From Methylocapsa sp. D3K7 (GTDB lineage Bacteria > Pseudomonadota > Alphaproteobacteria > Rhizobiales > Beijerinckiaceae), in NCBI RefSeq assembly GCF_029855125.1, contig NZ_CP123229.1, positions 1,426,001-1,490,000 of the forward strand: a stretch of 64,000 bases of DNA. The letters run 5' to 3'. Below the pieces are notes generated by a model. The model searched no databases. It saw nothing but the letters and a program-made list of their open reading frames with translations, and was not told the origin of the DNA. Positions 59,825-64,000 of the stretch are shown here, in pieces. A program made the translations under genes and the position numbers. The first letter of the stretch is position 1; each line of letters opens with the position of its first letter.

Positions 59825-60436
59825 TTATTTCAGTGGCAGTTCTTTACAATTCTCAATGATCGAGTAGGTCGCATCCGGCGGGTTCGTCTTTTGAATAAGA
59901 ATACCCTCGGAAACGCTTTCTATATTGCCGCGATCGCCAGTCCCCGTGTCGTACACAACCTTGAAATTGTACTTATCGGCTTCCGGGCCGCCGGTTGGGT
60001 TATTTGTGGCGAGCGGGATAAGAAAATAGCCGGCATCGTCAAGTTTCTCGCCCTTCGCAACATCGGTCTGCGTAACGTATTTCGTGGCCAGGGCTTTCCC
60101 AATTCTTGGATCGGGATTTACGAAACGGCGAACCCAGCTATAGACATTTTTTTTCAGTGTTTCTGGATCGGATTGGTTCACATACAAGCGCTGCGGATCA
60201 AAGTAAAAACCAGACCCATTTTTCGTATTGTCGATCGTTTCGAGCTTGAAAACTGCAAAGGCTTCATCAGACTTTACTTTCTCTTCCGTGCCTGCTTCTG
60301 TCACATAGCTTTTGCACATACCGACTTGCTTGTAAGCAATGGTGGTCGGGTTGGCGGACTTGCCGCATCCTGACAGTGCGACCGACCCGGCAATCAATAG
60401 CGGAATCGACACGAAACATGTGCTTGACGTTTTCAT
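59825..60436 (-). CDS. Putative lipoprotein of unknown function
   Basis: A 203-residue exported protein. ATG 60436 (MKTSSTCFVSIPLLIAG) gives a signal peptide with a lipobox LSGC at about residue 22, so Cys is probably lipidated. The mature part contains no family I recognise: AYKQVGMCKSYVTEAG, FYFDPQRLYVN and a C-terminal ENCKELPLK. Two further cysteines could form a disulfide. No operon partner. Confidence 0.75.
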   Translation of the reverse strand: MKTSSTCFVSIPLLIAGSVALSGCGKSANPTTIAYKQVGMCKSYVTEAGTEEKVKSDEAFAVFKLETIDNTKNGSGFYFDPQRLYVNQSDPETLKKNVYSWVRRFVNPDPRIGKALATKYVTQTDVAKGEKLDDAGYFLIPLATNNPTGGPEADKYNFKVVYDTGTGDRGNIESVSEGILIQKTNPPDATYSIIENCKELPLK

Positions 60437-61073
60437 GGTACCTCTTTCCTTGGGATGAGTAACGCGGCGGGATCTTCTGAAGCTTGTTTTGTTTTGACGG
60501 TTCGCGAGCACTTGGGGGGAGACTTCGCGCTCTGATCATACAATGAGGGGAAAGTAAATCACCTGTGGGACTTCCAACGACTGCCTTGGAGGTTTGCTCT
60601 GGAGTTTACGAAATCAGCCATGGATCATCAGCTCCGGTGCGTTTTCTTTTCCTCGATTATTTGAAAAGCCGGAAACATAACACCTCAAACGCAACACATT
60701 TCTGCATGAACAGCGAACGTTGGATGACAAATAGCGAGCTATTTGGCCAATTGGCTGGAGTCGCGGAATTTGGCGCCTCGTCCACCAGACTAAAGTATGG
60801 CACTACAAACAAATTGACGCCGGATCAAGCTCGAAAGGTGGGCCCAGAGCTTCTCGCCGGTTACTTTGGCCAGAACCCAGCGTTAACCGCCGCGCCAAAA
60901 GAGCGGCACGCGGTGCCGGCAAAGCGGGAATGCTTGCCGTGCGGGACACCGCCTCATGTGTCGGCCAAGCCGGTAAGGAACGGCCTAGCAGAAGGTCAAA
61001 GCCTTCTCAGGCATTTTCCCCACAGCAGGCAAGAAGACCATCGTCCAAGCGCAGCTGCATCGGGGGATTGCTT
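60437..61073. other. Intergenic region before the receiver-protein gene
   Basis: A plus-strand frame runs 60565-61077 (170 codons), but it has no family resemblance or clear ribosome-binding site and overlaps the end of the receiver gene, so I do not call it. AT-rich near 60,600. No other feature seen. Confidence 0.4.
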
Positions 61074-61781
61074 TTAATCTCGGCGTCCATCCTGATCCGC
61101 CGGGAACGGTGCAATACGGGGGAGCACATCGTGAATCATTCGCAAGATTGCGGCGCGCGAGACCGGCTTTCGGAGGGAGGGCGTTGTGCGGGTCAGGGCC
61201 AGGACGGCACCGTCGTCAGCCGCCGTGCTGAGAACGATGATCGGCGTCGTCTTGAGCCCCGGAATGGATCGAAGCCATTTGATTGCCTCGTAGCCAGGAA
61301 CGTCGCGAAGCTGGACATCCATAACGATCAGAACGGGAGGGTTTTTGCGCGCGGAAATGATCGCATCGATACCCCTCTCCACGGCATCGACAGCCATCCC
61401 CGAACTCTCCAGAGCATCACGGCACAGCTGAAGGGTCGCAGGATCCGTTCCCACAATGAGCGCGCGCCAATCTGAGCGGCCAGGGGATGTCAAGAGCGAC
61501 GGCATTTGATCCTCCGGCCGAGATGGACGCGGTGATACCGCGCTTGTAGCTGGTACAGGTATCGTGACCCCAGCGACCGGCACTCGCGCCGTGAATGCCG
61601 CCATATCGGCATCCGCGAAGGGATGTTTGAGCAGTTGTTCTCCCGTCGTTTTGCGCGACTTGATCATGAAGAATAGTTTCCCAAGCGCAGGATACAGGCG
61701 AGCCTTTTGACCGATGGATGGCAAGAGGATCGTAAGCCCTGCTTGTCGCCTCTTCGCGAAGGCTTGAAATGGCTTGTTCAA
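61074..61781 (-). CDS. Receiver-domain (response-regulator-like) protein
   Basis: A 235-residue protein. The last ~130 residues form a receiver domain (WRALIVGTDPATLQLCRDALE, phosphoacceptor Asp in VLIVMDVQLRDVPG, and RKPVSRAAIL with the conserved Lys). The first position usually bearing an acidic pair reads GTDP, so the metal site is partly altered. The N-terminal ~100 residues have no known domain, and the true start could be at a later Met. It lies 41 bases downstream of the Crp/Fnr-type gene on the same strand. Confidence 0.7.
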   Translation of the reverse strand: MNKPFQAFAKRRQAGLTILLPSIGQKARLYPALGKLFFMIKSRKTTGEQLLKHPFADADMAAFTARVPVAGVTIPVPATSAVSPRPSRPEDQMPSLLTSPGRSDWRALIVGTDPATLQLCRDALESSGMAVDAVERGIDAIISARKNPPVLIVMDVQLRDVPGYEAIKWLRSIPGLKTTPIIVLSTAADDGAVLALTRTTPSLRKPVSRAAILRMIHDVLPRIAPFPADQDGRRD

Positions 61782-61822
61782 TCTTCTCCTTCCAGAGGCG
61801 TGCGCCGATGGGTTGGGGTGGT

Positions 61823-62536
61823 TTAGTAGCTGGTATCGCCATCGCCTGCAGCCAATTCCTCGAGCTGGTTGCGGTCAAGAATCTCCATGCGATTTGGCGT
61901 GGGGAGAGCGATGAGCCCATCCTGTTTCAACTTCGTAAATGTTCGAGACACGGTTTCGATGGTGAGGCCAAGGTAGTCGGCAATATCGCTCCGCGTCATT
62001 GGCACATCCACTTCCTGCGTGCCGTCCACGCCTTGCTGCTTGGCGATCGCCATGAGGAAACTTGCGACTTTCTCCATGGCGGTCTTCCGGCCAAGAAGCA
62101 GCATCTGCTCTTGAGCCGCACGCAGCTCATGCGATGTCACGGCGAGCAACCGTTTCGCGAAGCCGGGTGCCTCGTCGATCAGGCGTTCGAAGGCCACCCG
62201 CCCATAGCGGCAGAGCGTCACCTCTGTCACGGCCTCCGCAGTGTAAACATGGATGCCTTCCGGAGCGAGGCCGACGAGATTGCCGGCGGAGAGGAAGCCA
62301 GTGATCTGTCGCCGGCCATCCGGGAGGAGTTTGACAAGCCGGAGCATGCCGCGCACGATCTCATAAACGCTGTTCGTCTCATCCCCTTCCGAGAATAGCG
62401 TCTCTCCCGGCGCCTTCCGCTGCAACGAACTGATAGCCGTAAGATGGCTGTTGCCTTGGCGTTCTTGGCTGATGGAGAGGGAAAAGCCCGCGAAGTTGGT
62501 CTTGGCAACGGCGCTCGAGACAGCTTGTGCGTACAT
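61823..62536 (-). CDS. Crp/Fnr-family regulator, FixK-like
   Basis: A 237-residue regulator with a cyclic-nucleotide-binding-type N-terminal domain (LFSEGDETNSVYEIVRGMLRL) and a C-terminal helix-turn-helix (MTRSDIADYLGLTIETVSRTFTKLK), in which the E-x2-S-R contact residues match FNR/FixK. It lacks the N-terminal cysteine cluster of oxygen-sensing FNR, so it resembles FixK, which responds through FixLJ. GAGGAAGAGG precedes the ATG. It is divergent from the OmpR-type regulator at 62730. Confidence 0.85.
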   Translation of the reverse strand: MYAQAVSSAVAKTNFAGFSLSISQERQGNSHLTAISSLQRKAPGETLFSEGDETNSVYEIVRGMLRLVKLLPDGRRQITGFLSAGNLVGLAPEGIHVYTAEAVTEVTLCRYGRVAFERLIDEAPGFAKRLLAVTSHELRAAQEQMLLLGRKTAMEKVASFLMAIAKQQGVDGTQEVDVPMTRSDIADYLGLTIETVSRTFTKLKQDGLIALPTPNRMEILDRNQLEELAAGDGDTSY

Positions 62537-62729
62537 GGCTCAACCTCTTCCTCATATGGGACCTGGGCCGCCCCATGTGTCCGGTGAAGGTGAGGTTTAG
62601 AGGAGCCATGTCACTGGTTGATGCCGGACGACTTGGCTTTTAATATCCGAAAGAGACGGAATGTAACGCTTTGTGACAGGTTCTCCATGTTCGTTTTTTC
62701 CCCCGCGGGACACAAATCCCGGCTTTTAC

Positions 62730-63473
62730 ATGAGTGACCAATTGCATGTGCTGGTCGTCGATGACGAGCCGCGCATCCGGACGCTGCTATGGCGCTATCT
62801 CGCCGATGAGGGTTTCAAGGTAAGCGAGGCTGGAGACGGCGTGACAATGCGCGCCGTACTTGAACGCGAGGTGATAGATCTCGTGTTGCTCGATCTGATG
62901 ATGCCGGGTGAGGACGGGCTTTCCCTTGCCCGCTATATCCGGCAGCGGTCGGACATTCCCATTATCATGTTAACCGGGAAGGGCGATTTGATTGACCGCG
63001 TGGCGGGGCTCGAAACAGGGGCGGACGACTACATCACCAAACCCTTCGAACTGCGGGAAGTGCTTGCTCGCATTCGAACTGTCATGCGCAGGGCAGGTCC
63101 GCGCATCAGTGCCGCCGCGGTCCAGTCCGAGCCGGCCACCGGCGAGAATACCAGCGAGGTTCTTGTGTTCGAAGGCTGGCGGTTCGATTTGCTGAGGCGC
63201 GAACTCCGGCGGATGACGGGCGAACTCGTGCCCCTCACTGCCGGAGAGTTCGAACTTCTATGTGTCTTCGCCCGCCGTCCCAATCGCGTGCTGAACCGGG
63301 AACAATTGATCGACCTCGTCAAGGGACGCGAATGGGCCTCCTACGACCGGGGTGTCGATACGCAGGTGATGCGGTTGCGCAAGAAAATCGAGTCTGACCC
63401 AGGCAACCCCTGCCTGATCAAGACGGTTCGCGGCGCCGGCTATGTGTTCGCCGCAGCTGTGACTCTTGGTTGA
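62730..63473 (+). CDS. OmpR-family two-component response regulator
   Basis: A 247-residue response regulator: receiver (Asp11-Asp12, phosphoacceptor Asp55 in LLLDLMMPGEDG, Lys in TKPF) and a winged-helix DNA-binding domain (LTAGEFELLCVFARRPNRVL, RGAGYVFAA). ATG 62730 (MSDQLHVLVVDDEP) is the natural start; the frame is open 19 codons upstream. It converges on the hybrid kinase gene, with 11 bases between stops. Confidence 0.93.
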   Translation: MSDQLHVLVVDDEPRIRTLLWRYLADEGFKVSEAGDGVTMRAVLEREVIDLVLLDLMMPGEDGLSLARYIRQRSDIPIIMLTGKGDLIDRVAGLETGADDYITKPFELREVLARIRTVMRRAGPRISAAAVQSEPATGENTSEVLVFEGWRFDLLRRELRRMTGELVPLTAGEFELLCVFARRPNRVLNREQLIDLVKGREWASYDRGVDTQVMRLRKKIESDPGNPCLIKTVRGAGYVFAAAVTLG

Positions 63474-63484
63474 ACGGAACGCTG

Positions 63485-64000
63485 TCACCCGCCCAAGAGC
63501 TCGCGCAATTTGGCGTCGAGGTCATTGATGCTGTACGGTTTGCCAAGCCAATCCACATCCGCCGTTAGAGGACTGCCCTTGACGACTGCGGGCTCGGCAT
63601 AGCCAGAGGTGACCAGGACCTTTAGCTCGGGGCGCCGCTTCCGCGCCTCCTGCGCAAGATCGAGCCCCGTCATGCCGCCCGGCATTACAATGTCGGTAAA
63701 GAGCACATCGATTGGCTCTTCGCGGTCGAGAACAAGCAATGCAGCAGGACCGCTATCGGCCTCAATGACAGCATAGCCAAGCTCTTTCAGACGGCGCACG
63801 GAGACCCTGCGCACACGCGGATCATCTTCAACGACGAGGACAGTCTTCCCTAGGGATTCTGGCCCAACGGAAGCGGTGGCTCTCTCTGCCTCTGCTCTCA
63901 CGGCGCCGGCATGCTGCGGCAGGTAGAGTCGCACGGTCGTCCCATGCCCAGGTTCACTGTAGAGCTGCACATGCCCGCCAGATTGTTTCACGAAGCCATA
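63485..64000 (-). CDS. Hybrid sensor histidine kinase, C-terminal part (cut by window edge)
   Basis: The frame is open to the window edge. It begins with the last part of a HATPase domain (GFVKQSGGHVQLYSEPG, then HGTTVRLYLP) and continues into a receiver domain (VLVVEDDPRVRR, phosphoacceptor Asp in VLFTDIVMPGG, Lys in WLGKPYS). The sensor and HisKA parts lie beyond base 64000. An apparent GTG start at 63991 is inside the HATPase domain and is not the real start. It may pair with the OmpR-type regulator next to it. Confidence 0.9.
   Translation of the reverse strand, partial: YGFVKQSGGHVQLYSEPGHGTTVRLYLPQHAGAVRAEAERATASVGPESLGKTVLVVEDDPRVRRVSVRRLKELGYAVIEADSGPAALLVLDREEPIDVLFTDIVMPGGMTGLDLAQEARKRRPELKVLVTSGYAEPAVVKGSPLTADVDWLGKPYSINDLDAKLRELLGG

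Noticed and set aside
60565..61077. 170-codon plus-strand gene
   Set aside because: No family resemblance, no clear ribosome-binding site, and it overlaps the end of the receiver gene.

Overview
The window looks like chromosome from an alphaproteobacterium of the Hyphomicrobiales (Rhizobiales). A Beijerinckiaceae/Methylocystaceae-type organism is my best guess, not a proof. Supporting signs are a CcrM-type GANTC methyltransferase, a DivK-type receiver beside a DUF3572 gene, both glutamine synthetases (GlnII and GlnA) with GlnB, a YggT/DUF167 pair, a DciA-like gene near mutY, and the dnaB-radA-cvpA-purF-SDR gene order. Two canonical parS sites 23 kb apart (centres about 25,030 and 48,431) suggest the segment lies in the origin-proximal domain.

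Layout. 1-6,484: the distal half of the S10/spc ribosomal operon (rplN, cut by the window edge, through secY and adk); the usual rpsM-rpsK-rpoA-rplQ genes do not follow. 6,545-12,584: housekeeping genes (Rrf2 regulator, a Pro-rich membrane protein, purA, rpmE, rnhB, ccrM). 12,597-20,520: an AT-richer accessory patch with a TIR/deoxyribosyltransferase-like gene whose 5' end is tandemly duplicated, a twin-CDGSH protein, a geranylgeranyl-reductase-like flavoprotein, two apparently identical IS630 copies, an IS5 element, and a membrane-protein gene split by those insertions. 20,526-26,053: a PQQ dehydrogenase, an Imm74-like protein, mutY, a VOC protein, dciA, parS, DUF167, yggT and tRNA-Ala(CGC). 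26,472-28,060: two defective IS5-family elements. 28,542-33,632: a mannose-related operon (manA, glycosyltransferase, GH130) and two small genes. 33,852-41,798: cold-shock gene, LuxR regulator, a divergent pair of RoxA-like dihaem cytochromes and an ABC-2 exporter.

41,820-48,170 carries dnaB-radA-cvpA-purF-SDR on the minus strand. It is followed by the second parS, a DMT transporter with a His-rich tail, an AbrB-Doc toxin-antitoxin pair, hemB, DUF3572, divK and parE. 55,379-59,487 is a nitrogen-assimilation block (glnII, an LCM-type methyltransferase, glnBA) with sigma-54-like promoters before glnII and glnB. The right end (61,074-64,000) is a signalling cluster: a receiver protein, a FixK-like Crp/Fnr regulator, an OmpR-type regulator and the C-terminus of a hybrid histidine kinase cut by the edge.

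Most of the window is ordinary core genome. The items most worth a second look are the extended parS palindromes, the TIR-like gene with its duplicated 5' end, the IS-split membrane gene, and the divergent RoxA-like cytochrome pair.
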